Part shown: one piece after another, positions 1 through 7,362 of the stretch
Layout: the number at the start of each line of letters is the position of its first letter
Numbering within the stretch: the first letter of the stretch is position 1
NCBI GenBank assembly: GCA_903959115.1
Contig: CAJBVU010000285.1
Span: 1 to 8,532, forward strand
DNA from: an uncultured Bacteroidota bacterium
Lineage (GTDB): Bacteria; Bacteroidota; Bacteroidia; NS11-12g; UBA955
Direction: 5' to 3'
DNA: 8,532 bases
Made by a program: the position numbers and the translations under genes
The notes under the pieces: generated by a model
The model's input: the letters and a program-made list of their open reading frames with translations, nothing else
Databases searched by the model: none
Told to the model about the DNA's origin: nothing

Positions 1-890
1 ATCAGCGCTGATAAGTCCAACTGAATGTCCCCTCCCTCACAGATTGAAATATTTTTCTTCTTTAACTCCATCGTACAAGGCAATGGAACAGCTACCACCT
101 CAACCCAATCTAGGGCGTCATCCGGCATAAATGCAGGACGAAAATCTTTGAACCATGATGAATTTGACAAAGGTTCAAAAGGAGTAGTTCGATACCCTGG
201 ATAAACCCAAGTTTGTTGATTATATCTTTCATTTACTGGCGTCAACGTATATTTGGTCATCACCAAAGAATCATGAATGATGCGAAATTCAGCCATTGCT
301 TCAAAAAACAATCCCAATGGCATGTTCGAATTGATGCGATTTACAAAGAAATTGTCAGGCTGACTCGTTGTGCCTCTCGATCTAGCACTCCACCAATCGA
401 CCCAAGCGCCTACGATATAACCCTCAGGAGTTGTACCCGTGCCGTAAATAGCAGGATGATAATTCTTATTCGAAACTGGAATTGCACCAATCCAATATTC
501 ATTGTAATCTCCGATTGTTGTCGTTCTACATGCATAAGCACCTTTCACACGAACCACATGTGTGGTTAAGTCGTAATGCTTCTTTGTATAAACCCCAGCA
601 ACCCCATAAAAAGAACCCGCATCCAATACGTTATAAGCCTTTGCCACATTGGAATTGTAATCATTTGTCTTAGAGAAAGTGCCAACGAATGTGGGTGTGG
701 TTTCAGCTTGACAGTAGAGCGGCGTACTTAATGTATCTGGATTAAACCCCTTAGAATTGAAATCAGTTAGAGAATTCCAATGCACATTTTGGGTTGTCAT
801 GTCGTAACGAACAGAATCATATTGCCCATCCACCCCATTTGCTAGAAAAAGCAAACAAAACGCCATCAATTTGATCCGTAATCCAAACAT
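1..890 (-). CDS. Secreted protein of unknown function, C-terminus beyond the left edge
   Basis: I translated this by hand from the minus strand. The frame is open without a stop from the ATG at 888-890 to the window edge, giving 296 complete codons. Residues 1-23 form a typical signal peptide: R5 and K7, then a hydrophobic core (MAFCLLFLA), with probable cleavage before Q23. A second in-frame ATG (residue 9) is possible, but the first keeps the basic n-region. The mature part is rich in Tyr, Trp, Asn and Thr, as in extracellular beta-rich proteins, and I recognise no catalytic motif. Residues ~280-296 (NISICEGGDIQLDLSAL) resemble the start of the Ig-like/PKD-type modules common in large Bacteroidota surface proteins. 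I therefore infer a long, multi-domain, exported protein, possibly a type IX secretion cargo, but any C-terminal sorting domain would lie outside the window. It is divergent from the porin gene. Confidence is high that it is coding and exported; the function is unknown. Confidence 0.85.
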   Translation of the reverse strand, partial: MFGLRIKLMAFCLLFLANGVDGQYDSVRYDMTTQNVHWNSLTDFNSKGFNPDTLSTPLYCQAETTPTFVGTFSKTNDYNSNVAKAYNVLDAGSFYGVAGVYTKKHYDLTTHVVRVKGAYACRTTTIGDYNEYWIGAIPVSNKNYHPAIYGTGTTPEGYIVGAWVDWWSARSRGTTSQPDNFFVNRINSNMPLGLFFEAMAEFRIIHDSLVMTKYTLTPVNERYNQQTWVYPGYRTTPFEPLSNSSWFKDFRPAFMPDDALDWVEVVAVPLPCTMELKKKNISICEGGDIQLDLSAL

Positions 891-944
891 TATATGCAAT
901 TTAAGAAATTTCACCCCATAAATCCAATGAGCCCAAATAATTAA

Positions 945-952
945 TAGTTTTG
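945..952 (+). promoter_or_regulatory. Possible Bacteroidota -7 promoter element upstream of the porin gene
   Basis: TAGTTTTG matches the Bacteroidota sigma-ABfr -7 consensus TAnnTTTG exactly. I see no clear TTG/TTTG at the expected -33 distance. A transcription start set by this element would leave only about 4-6 bases of leader before the ATG at 963, so the match may be chance or the mRNA nearly leaderless. The element lies in the 72-base divergent region (891-962), which must also hold the promoter of the leftward secreted-protein gene. Confidence 0.3.
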
Positions 953-962
953 CAACCATATC

Positions 963-2054
963 ATGAAAGTGAAATTGCGAATAATTATTTTATTGATTAC
1001 AGCCAGTATCAATCTAAATGCCCAAATCACCAACACTGCCTTTATTGATTCTGTTGGGGGTGAGAAAGTGGGCAAATTGAGTATTTCTGGTTGGATGGAT
1101 GCATATTACGCAAAATCTACATATCGTGACTGGAATCAAAATATTTTCCCTCCGATCATTCCCGGCTTGGTTTCAAACTCGCGCACCAACATGGTCGATA
1201 TCAATTTGGCCTACGTAGATTTCAGATATGCCACGGATCGACTAAAAATCAGATTGGTACCGGCTTTTGGTAGCTATATGGACCAAAACTACAGAGGAGG
1301 TTATAGTATAAATAACCTAATGGAAGCCAGTTTGGGTTTAAAACCATGGAGCAAAAAAGATGTGTGGATTGAGGCTGGATTGATTGGATCGCCTTTCACC
1401 AATGAAAACCCGGTTAGTCGAGACCATATCATGTACACTCGGTCATTGGCCGCAGAATACAGTCCTTATTACCTCGCCGGAGTGAAAATCACTGCTGCAT
1501 TGTCCAAGCGATTGAAAGGTGGTTTTTATCTACTCAATGGATGGCAAACTATCAGACAGGAGGAGGAATTTCCGCCAGCTATCACAGGTCAATTGGAATT
1601 CACTCTTAACAAGAACAACCTAATCAACTGGAACGTTTACTATCAAGACAGAGAAACGCATCGACGTATTTTTAGCGATATTTATTGGATTGGAACAAAA
1701 GATAAGTGGAAATTCACAAGCTGTTTTTATGCGGGGAATGATGAAAGTCAAGTCCTGTCGCCCTACAGACCCAATTCTATCTTCCAACGCGATGGATTTT
1801 GGTGCAATGCCAATTTTGCAACGAGTTATGAAATCGCAACCAATACTAACCTAAGTGCGAGAGTAGAATATTACCAAGATCTACATAACAACGTCCATGG
1901 GAAAATTTATGGAGCTGCCCTCGGAATCAATTGCAAATTATTCAATCAGTTGTATTGGAGAACCGAATGTAAATTTTGGCAAACAGAAACGCATAATACT
2001 GGCATAAAAAACAATATTTTCAACGCCACCACAAGTTTGGGATTGGGATTTTAG
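963..2054 (+). CDS. Outer-membrane beta-barrel porin, BBP2-like family
   Basis: This 363-residue protein begins with a clear signal peptide (residues 1-20, MKVKLRIIILLITASINLNA, cleavage before Q21), which fixes the start. The mature chain has the alternating hydrophobic/polar pattern and many aromatic residues of a transmembrane beta-barrel, beginning with KLSISGWMDAYYA (~38-50). It ends in a barrel strand finishing on Phe (TSLGLGF), the usual C-terminal signature of substrates of the BAM insertion machinery. Length and features fit the putative beta-barrel porin-2 (OmpL-like) family that is widespread in Bacteroidota. The likely role is diffusion of small solutes across the outer membrane; the substrate cannot be read from sequence. 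There is no Shine-Dalgarno sequence before the ATG, as is usual in this phylum. Nothing nearby indicates a transported compound: no SusCD-like or ABC partner is present. Its TAG stop overlaps the stop codon of the convergent glycosyltransferase. The family assignment is good; the exact Pfam family is by recollection of sequence style only. Confidence 0.8.
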   Translation: MKVKLRIIILLITASINLNAQITNTAFIDSVGGEKVGKLSISGWMDAYYAKSTYRDWNQNIFPPIIPGLVSNSRTNMVDINLAYVDFRYATDRLKIRLVPAFGSYMDQNYRGGYSINNLMEASLGLKPWSKKDVWIEAGLIGSPFTNENPVSRDHIMYTRSLAAEYSPYYLAGVKITAALSKRLKGGFYLLNGWQTIRQEEEFPPAITGQLEFTLNKNNLINWNVYYQDRETHRRIFSDIYWIGTKDKWKFTSCFYAGNDESQVLSPYRPNSIFQRDGFWCNANFATSYEIATNTNLSARVEYYQDLHNNVHGKIYGAALGINCKLFNQLYWRTECKFWQTETHNTGIKNNIFNATTSLGLGF

Positions 2055-3187
2055 GATTTTCGCAGACCAGAGTACGTCTGAATCACTTGCGATGCAATGT
2101 TCTGCGGATCGATTTTATTTTGCAACGATGAGCGCTTTAATCGCTGCCTAGTTTGCTCCTCTTGGGTAGTAATTGAAATCATCGCTGCCGCCATTTCATC
2201 GGCTTTGTTTGGATGAAAATACACCGGCAAATCCTCTATCAATTCTCGGAATACAGAAATATTTGAAACTGCCATTGGTAATCCAGACGCCAAAGCTTCC
2301 GCCAACGGGATTCCGAACCCCTCACTTAAGCTCGGATAAACAAACCCAGATGCCGATTTCACGCAGTCAATCATCTCCTCACGAGACTGATCCACCAAAC
2401 AAGTGATTCGATTGCCCAGCCCCAACGTCTCAATTTGCGATTTCACAGGCTCTAAAGTAGGCCCATTCAACCCTATCAATGTCAAATTCCAGTCGGTTTG
2501 ATGCTGAATCAATGCAAATGCCTCTAACAATACCGCATGGTTCTTACGCTGCGTAAAACTGCTTTGATATACGAAATATGTTGCGTTCTTTTCTTTCACA
2601 GCACCAACGCTTTCCATTGCAAAAAACGAAGGATCCACCGCTTGATAAATCACAAAGGAATTACCTTTTGCTTGCGGATAATATTTCTCCACCTGATATT
2701 GGGTGGCTTGGCTCGTCATGATGAGTCGGGAAGCTTTTTGAATGGCCTTCTTCGTTTTGAAGTCGTATATCAATCGATCAATCCAAGGATAATAGGAAGG
2801 AAATTCTTTAAATATCACATCGTGGATAGTGCAAACCCCAGCTACTGAGGCAGGCAAATCCCATGGCAATTCATTCAACAAGCCATGAAACACCTCAACG
2901 CCATCTTGAGCAGCCCGCTTCCCCATCCCCCAGGTGCGCCACCATTTTGGTGCATCTACCATCACCAAAGTATAGAGATCAGAGCCGTCACTCCGATTAT
3001 CTACATAGAGTTTGAGAATTCGAAGCGCCTCAGGGTGTGCATGATCCAAAGCATCCAATCGATCAGCGTAAAGAACATATTCATTCTCTGGAAAATACTT
3101 AAAAAGGGATTCAATAAGCATGCGAGAATAATTCCCCAAACCAGAATGGTTGAAGAAAAATCGCTTGGCATCAAATCCGATTTTCAT
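2051..3187 (-). CDS. Glycosyltransferase family 4 (GT-B fold, glycosyl transferase group 1)
   Basis: This 378-residue cytoplasmic protein has no signal peptide and is probably peripheral to the inner membrane. The N-terminal Rossmann half starts MKIGFDAKRFFFNHSGLGNYSR. The GLGNYSR stretch (16-22) is the glycine-rich acceptor-side loop of retaining GT-B enzymes. TIHDV (120-124) is the conserved histidine segment. The donor-binding half starts near 202, where the YFVYQSSFTQRKN region (204-216) matches the usual phosphate-binding segment. It contains the diagnostic E-x7-E motif: E289 in SEGFGIP and E297 in LAEALASGLP. The family transfers a sugar from a nucleotide-sugar donor to a glycan, lipid or small molecule. 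Neither donor nor acceptor can be predicted, and no polysaccharide cluster surrounds it. It lies 9 bases downstream of dapD on the same strand, so co-transcription is likely although no pathway link is known. Its TAA stop overlaps the TAG of the convergent porin gene. Confidence 0.88.
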   Translation of the reverse strand: MKIGFDAKRFFFNHSGLGNYSRMLIESLFKYFPENEYVLYADRLDALDHAHPEALRILKLYVDNRSDGSDLYTLVMVDAPKWWRTWGMGKRAAQDGVEVFHGLLNELPWDLPASVAGVCTIHDVIFKEFPSYYPWIDRLIYDFKTKKAIQKASRLIMTSQATQYQVEKYYPQAKGNSFVIYQAVDPSFFAMESVGAVKEKNATYFVYQSSFTQRKNHAVLLEAFALIQHQTDWNLTLIGLNGPTLEPVKSQIETLGLGNRITCLVDQSREEMIDCVKSASGFVYPSLSEGFGIPLAEALASGLPMAVSNISVFRELIEDLPVYFHPNKADEMAAAMISITTQEEQTRQRLKRSSLQNKIDPQNIASQVIQTYSGLRKS

Positions 3188-3196
3188 AATTAATTC

Positions 3197-4012
3197 TTAA
3201 ACAGCAACGCTATGCTCACGCAACGCATCGTTCAACGATGTCTTTAAATCGGTACTGGCTTTACGCTGTCCGATAATCAAGGCCGCAGGAACATAAAACT
3301 CACCACCAGGGAATTCCTTTTTGATGTTACCAGGAATCACGACGCTCCTTTCGGGAATATATCCTTTGGGCAACTCCTCTCCCGTTTGCACATCGATGAC
3401 TTTGGTGCTCATCGTTAGTGTGAGTCCGGCTCCAAGCACAGCTTGCTTACCCACGTGAAAACCTTCTACTACGATGCATCTGCTTCCAATAAAACAATCG
3501 TCTTCGATAATTACTGGAGCCGCTTGCACTGGCTCGAGTACCCCACCGATACCCACACCACCACTCAAATGTACATTCTTTCCGATTTGAGCACACGAAC
3601 CCACTGTAGCCCAAGTATCAACCATAGTTCCCGCGTCAACATAAGCACCTATATTGACGTAAGACGGCATCATAATTACCCCAGGAGCAATGTATGCACC
3701 ATGTCTTGCCACACCATGCGGAACTACACGAATACCTAGTTCAGCATAGTTCTTTTTCAAAGGCATTTTATCGTGAAACTCCATCGGACCGGCGTGAAAA
3801 GTCTCCATTTTGCGCGTCGGGAAATAAAGAATCACCGCCTTCTTTATCCAATTGTTAACCTGCCAACTTCCATCAGCCAAAGGCTCCGCAACACGCAACC
3901 TTCCTTTGTCCAATTCTTCAATTACAAATTCAATGGTTTCAACGGTTTTGGCTTCGCTCAATAGGGCGCGATTCTCCCAAGCAGATTCAATGATGGATTG
4001 TATGGTAGTCAT
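3197..4012 (-). CDS. dapD: 2,3,4,5-tetrahydropyridine-2,6-dicarboxylate N-succinyltransferase
   Basis: DapD transfers the succinyl group of succinyl-CoA to tetrahydrodipicolinate, in the succinylase branch of the diaminopimelate/lysine pathway that feeds peptidoglycan. The start at 4012 (MTTIQSIIESAW) gives 271 residues, matching the family's usual ~270. The frame is open to an ATG at 4102, but those 30 extra residues would overlap the divergent peptidase gene and have no counterpart in known DapD. Residues ~1-90 are the helical N-terminal domain, including LRVAEPLADGSW (39-50). From ~100 the left-handed beta-helix of hexapeptide repeats begins. The segments MPSYVNIGAYVDAGTMVDTW (115-134) and VGSCAQIGKNVHLSGGVGIG (137-156) are nearly identical, as I recall it, to the E. 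coli enzyme. The active form is expected to be a cytoplasmic trimer. It is divergent from the S9 peptidase across 49 bases and probably heads a dapD-glycosyltransferase transcript. Identification is very secure. Confidence 0.96.
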   Translation of the reverse strand: MTTIQSIIESAWENRALLSEAKTVETIEFVIEELDKGRLRVAEPLADGSWQVNNWIKKAVILYFPTRKMETFHAGPMEFHDKMPLKKNYAELGIRVVPHGVARHGAYIAPGVIMMPSYVNIGAYVDAGTMVDTWATVGSCAQIGKNVHLSGGVGIGGVLEPVQAAPVIIEDDCFIGSRCIVVEGFHVGKQAVLGAGLTLTMSTKVIDVQTGEELPKGYIPERSVVIPGNIKKEFPGGEFYVPAALIIGQRKASTDLKTSLNDALREHSVAV

Positions 4013-4024
4013 CTGATAAATTTT
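3998..4024 (+). promoter_or_regulatory. Candidate promoter for the S9 peptidase gene
   Basis: TAAATTTT (4017-4024) matches the Bacteroidota -7 box TAnnTTTG at every position but the last. It is preceded after 16 bases by TTG (3998-4000), a possible -33 element lying inside the start of dapD. The implied transcription start near 4030 would leave a leader of about 30 bases before the ATG at 4062. The spacer is about one base or more shorter than usual, so this is only a candidate. The same 49-base region must also drive dapD in the other direction. Confidence 0.25.
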
Positions 4025-4061
4025 CAGCAAATTTGCATTAGAAACTTCTGAAACCCTATTT

Positions 4062-6446
4062 ATGAACCGCATTTCTATCCGCATTTTTTCAATCCTTTTC
4101 ATTTTGGCTTCTAACGCCGCTTTGGCTCAGTCTAATGGCGATGCTGTTTCAAGCAAAAAGTCGACCCCAGCCAGCGCATCAGCCTTAACAATCGATGCTT
4201 GTTTCAGTCCAAAATACTACCCTAAAAATGCCAAATTGTATGGATGGATTACCAAAACAGATTATGCGGAAGTGGTGGATGGTGTTTTATATGCCGTAAA
4301 TGCTTCAACGCTTGCAAAAACACAAATCATCAAGGCCGATAGCTTTGTGAAAATCACAAAAACGGCAATCAAATCCCTAACCGACGACGATGTGAATTTG
4401 TTCGGTATTCCCCAAATCAAATGGACAGGCGATTACCAAGGTTGGTTTGAAGTCGGTCGATTTGTTATGGCGGTGGATTTCAAAAAGCCCGTGACGGACA
4501 ACCTCATGTTTGGACCGGTTCAAGTCAAATATTCAGTTCACGGTCAATCTGAAGAAACGCAAGCAACCGAATATTCACCCGACGCAGAGCTAATCGCGGT
4601 GATTAAAAAGGATAATCTCTACATTACCGGTAGAAAAACATCAGCATCAAAGAATTTGGCTAACTCTGGTTCTGGCGAAATCCAAATCACAAAAGACGGA
4701 GGCAACGGCATCGTTTATGGTCAGAGTGTGCATCGCAATGAATTCGGCATAAGCAAAGGCCTTTTCTGGAGCGCCGACAACGACAAGTTGGCTTTTTATC
4801 GGATGGATGAACGCAGAGTGACCGATTACCCTCTTTTCGGTATTCAATCTAGACCCGCAAAAGCGAACAGTATCAAATACCCGATGGCCAGCGATAGCAG
4901 TCATACCGTAACCTTGGGAATTTACCATTTAATGTCCGATCGATTGGTTTATTTGAATACGCAGGGTACCTATGACCACTATTTGACCAACATTACTTGG
5001 ACGCCAGATAGCAAGTTTATTTACATCAGTTGGGTGAATCGCGAGCAGAACAAAATGGAGCTACGCAAGTACGATGCGGTTTCCGGAGGATTGGTGAGCG
5101 TTGATTACCAAATGAGTCATCCCAAGTTTGTTGAACCAGAAAATGGCCCCCTATTTATCCACGGATCTAACACAGATTTTCTCTTGCAATCCGAGTCGGA
5201 TGGATGGAATCACTTATACCTTTTCAAATTTGCCAACAAACGCCCCATCATCAAACAAATCACCAAAGGAAATTGGGAAGTCACCGATGTATTAGGATTC
5301 ACCAAAGACGGTAAATATTTGTTGTTTGAAAATACGATGGCTTCGCCCTTGGAGCGACATGTGCATGCCTTGGATTGGAAAGAAAGCAAGGTGACAGCAA
5401 CGGGCATGTCGGCTAAGATCATTGATTTAACGCCATCCAACGGCACAAATAAATGTTCCTTTAATGCGGAAAACGGCATGATGATAAACACCCTATCCAA
5501 CTATCAAACGCCACGAAAGATCTATTTAATTGATGTAATCAAACAAATAGAATCTTCATCAACAACACCTGGATCAAATACAACCGCATTTGTTGTACCC
5601 GAAGGCGCTACAGTTACAATTGGCGAAGGCGTAAATCATAAAATCATTTTTGAATCGCCCAATCCCATTGCGAGTCTTGGACTTGGGAAAATGGAAATCA
5701 ACAAAAGAATGGTTAATGGATTTGATCAATATTCACGCGTATTCTATCCCAGCAACTTCGACCCCAATAAAAAATACCCCGTTGTTGTTTATGTTTATGG
5801 CGGACCACATGCCCAAATGATTACCAATTCATGGTTAGGCGGCGGAAACCTCTGGATGCATTACATGGCCGAAAACGGATACATCGTTTACACCCAGGAC
5901 AACCGTGGCTCTTCACACCGAGGCTTAACATTTGAAAATGCGGTACATAGGCAACTTGGTACAGCAGAAATGGCGGATCAATTGGATGGTTTGGCTTGGT
6001 TAAAATCACAAAAATGGTGCGATTCTACCCGCGTAGGTATTCATGGATGGAGCTTTGGCGGGTTCATGACAACCAGTTTAATGACTCGCACTCCAGGCAA
6101 ATACAAAGTGGGTGTTGCTGGCGGCCCGGTGATCGACTGGAGCTTTTATGAAATCATGTATACCGAGCGATACATGGACCGTCCGGATGAGAATCCAGAG
6201 GGATACAAAGCCAATAATTTGTTGGGTTATGCCGATAAATTACAAGGTAGGTTGTTGATGATTCATGGTGCCGATGATGACGTGGTTGTTTGGCAGCACA
6301 GCTTGATGTTTGTGGATAAGGCTGTAAAGGCGAAAAATGCCCAACTCGATTACTTTGTTTATCCAGGACATAAGCACAATGTAATAGGTCCAGATCGCGT
6401 GCATTTATACAAAAAGATTAGTCAGTATTTCTTCGACTTCTTGTAG
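4062..6446 (+). CDS. Periplasmic dipeptidyl peptidase IV-like serine peptidase, family S9
   Basis: The protein has 794 residues, normal for S9B peptidases, which release dipeptides (often after Pro or Ala) from peptide N-termini. The signal peptide is residues 1-22 (hydrophobic core IFSILFILASNAALA, cleavage before Q23), so it is exported, presumably to the periplasm. A Ser/Ala/Thr-rich linker follows (~24-42). Residues ~45-540 form the DPP-IV-type beta-propeller, with blade motifs such as EYSPDAELIAVI and WTPDSKFIYISW. A short Ser/Thr-rich stretch lies near 497-507. The alpha/beta-hydrolase domain covers ~550-794. The catalytic triad is Ser664 (GWSFGG), Asp739 (HGADDDVV) and His772 (YPGHKHN). 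Spacings of 75 and 33 residues compare with 78 and 32 in human DPP-IV. Tyr579 (VYGGP) is the expected oxyanion-hole residue. The paired glutamates that bind the substrate amino terminus in DPP-IV are not evident; a single Glu227 in HRNEFG is the likely counterpart. The HMG-CoA lyase gene follows after 11 bases, suggesting an operon. Confidence 0.93.
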   Translation: MNRISIRIFSILFILASNAALAQSNGDAVSSKKSTPASASALTIDACFSPKYYPKNAKLYGWITKTDYAEVVDGVLYAVNASTLAKTQIIKADSFVKITKTAIKSLTDDDVNLFGIPQIKWTGDYQGWFEVGRFVMAVDFKKPVTDNLMFGPVQVKYSVHGQSEETQATEYSPDAELIAVIKKDNLYITGRKTSASKNLANSGSGEIQITKDGGNGIVYGQSVHRNEFGISKGLFWSADNDKLAFYRMDERRVTDYPLFGIQSRPAKANSIKYPMASDSSHTVTLGIYHLMSDRLVYLNTQGTYDHYLTNITWTPDSKFIYISWVNREQNKMELRKYDAVSGGLVSVDYQMSHPKFVEPENGPLFIHGSNTDFLLQSESDGWNHLYLFKFANKRPIIKQITKGNWEVTDVLGFTKDGKYLLFENTMASPLERHVHALDWKESKVTATGMSAKIIDLTPSNGTNKCSFNAENGMMINTLSNYQTPRKIYLIDVIKQIESSSTTPGSNTTAFVVPEGATVTIGEGVNHKIIFESPNPIASLGLGKMEINKRMVNGFDQYSRVFYPSNFDPNKKYPVVVYVYGGPHAQMITNSWLGGGNLWMHYMAENGYIVYTQDNRGSSHRGLTFENAVHRQLGTAEMADQLDGLAWLKSQKWCDSTRVGIHGWSFGGFMTTSLMTRTPGKYKVGVAGGPVIDWSFYEIMYTERYMDRPDENPEGYKANNLLGYADKLQGRLLMIHGADDDVVVWQHSLMFVDKAVKAKNAQLDYFVYPGHKHNVIGPDRVHLYKKISQYFFDFL

Positions 6447-6457
6447 TAAATTGCGGC

Positions 6458-7333
6458 ATGAAGATGGCGGAACGACTGACTTTGGTAGAATGTCCCCGCG
6501 ATGCCATGCAGGGCATCAAAGCCTTCATCCCTACTCAATTAAAAATCAAATACCTCACTACCCTCTTAAATCAGGGTTTTGATGTTTTGGACTGCGGCAG
6601 TTTTGTGAATCCGGAATCCATTCCCCAAATGGCTGATACCGCCGAAGTCGTTCAGGCAATTAGCGAAATAGAAACCCAAACAAAGCTTTTGGTAATCGTT
6701 GCCAATGAAAGAGGTGCTTTACGCGCAGTAGCCTATCCCAAAATCAAATATTTAGGATTTCCGTTGAGCGTGAGTGAAACATTTCAAAGAAGGAACACAA
6801 ATGCAAGCAGAGACGAGGCATTTCGTAGGTTGGCGAGGATTCAAGACATCGCATTAGCCAGCGGAAAAGAAGTCGTTTGTTATTTAAGCATGGCATTTGG
6901 CAATCCCTATGGTGATCACTGGTCGGCGAGTGAAGTCGCTGAGTGGGCCTCAAAGATTGCATCCTTAGGCATTAGAACGATTTCATTATCCGATACGATT
7001 GGAAGTGCTAATTCGCAGCAACTGGGCGACATGTTCACTGAAATACACCATAAATTACCTCACGTCCAAATTGGCGTTCACTTACATGCAAAACCCAATG
7101 AATGGCTTGAGAAAATACAAGCCGCTTATGAGCATGGTTGCAGAAGGTTCGATGCTGCTTTGGGAGGATTTGGCGGATGCCCAATGGCTAAAGATGACTT
7201 GGTCGGCAATATTCCAAGTGAAGAGGCCTTTGCGTGGCTTTCAACGCAGCAATCTTCTGAACTAATACCCAATATTAATTGGACTCAGTTGAAGCAACAA
7301 GCCTTTGAGGTTTATGCTGGAAATCAAAATTAA
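6458..7333 (+). CDS. Hydroxymethylglutaryl-CoA lyase (HMGL-like TIM barrel)
   Basis: This 291-residue cytoplasmic enzyme is predicted to split HMG-CoA into acetyl-CoA and acetoacetate, the last step of leucine breakdown. The TIM barrel starts with LVECPRDAMQ, where R14, D15 and Q18 match the substrate- and metal-binding R-D-x-x-Q of the family. DCGSFVNPESIPQMADTAEV (45-64) matches the second conserved block. H208 and H210 (GVHLHA) are the expected metal-binding histidines. Cys241 in GGFGGCPMAKDDLVGN is the active-site cysteine, 31 residues after the second histidine exactly as in the human enzyme, and N251 is probably the last metal ligand. The residue after HxH is Ala instead of the usual Asp, and the cysteine-Asn loop is one residue longer than in human HMGL. 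Both fit a Bacteroidota-type subfamily. The start at 6458 follows the S9 peptidase stop by 11 bases; the ATG at 6464 is an alternative. Other HMGL-like acyltransferases/lyases are possible but less likely. It is convergent with the XRE regulator gene. Confidence 0.88.
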   Translation: MKMAERLTLVECPRDAMQGIKAFIPTQLKIKYLTTLLNQGFDVLDCGSFVNPESIPQMADTAEVVQAISEIETQTKLLVIVANERGALRAVAYPKIKYLGFPLSVSETFQRRNTNASRDEAFRRLARIQDIALASGKEVVCYLSMAFGNPYGDHWSASEVAEWASKIASLGIRTISLSDTIGSANSQQLGDMFTEIHHKLPHVQIGVHLHAKPNEWLEKIQAAYEHGCRRFDAALGGFGGCPMAKDDLVGNIPSEEAFAWLSTQQSSELIPNINWTQLKQQAFEVYAGNQN

Positions 7334-7362
7334 TCAACCCAAATTGGGGTGAACTAGTATTT

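Noticed and set aside
213..673. Plus-strand open frames at 213-569 and 482-673
   Set aside because: They lie antisense to the well-supported minus-strand secreted protein, have no recognisable domains and show unnatural composition.
2173..3193. Three plus-strand open frames inside the glycosyltransferase gene
   Set aside because: They are shadow frames antisense to a clear GT4 enzyme; none has family similarity or a plausible start context.
2051..4012. dapD-glycosyltransferase pair as a new biosynthetic system
   Set aside because: Close spacing suggests co-transcription, but two genes with unrelated known roles and no additional pathway enzymes do not make a system.
4013..4102. N-terminal extension of dapD (30 extra residues starting MKRIEKMRIEMRF)
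   Set aside because: It overlaps the start of the divergent S9 peptidase gene, whose signal peptide is clear. DapD proteins begin at the MTTIQSIIE-type segment, so the start at 4012 is better.
6999..7265. Plus-strand 88-residue frame inside the HMG-CoA lyase gene
   Set aside because: It is an alternative frame of a gene whose catalytic motifs are all intact in the main frame.
7334..7362. Possible terminator between the convergent HMG-CoA lyase and XRE genes
   Set aside because: ACCC (7337-7340) can pair with GGGT (7347-7350), followed by a short T run near 7360. A 4-bp stem is too weak to call.
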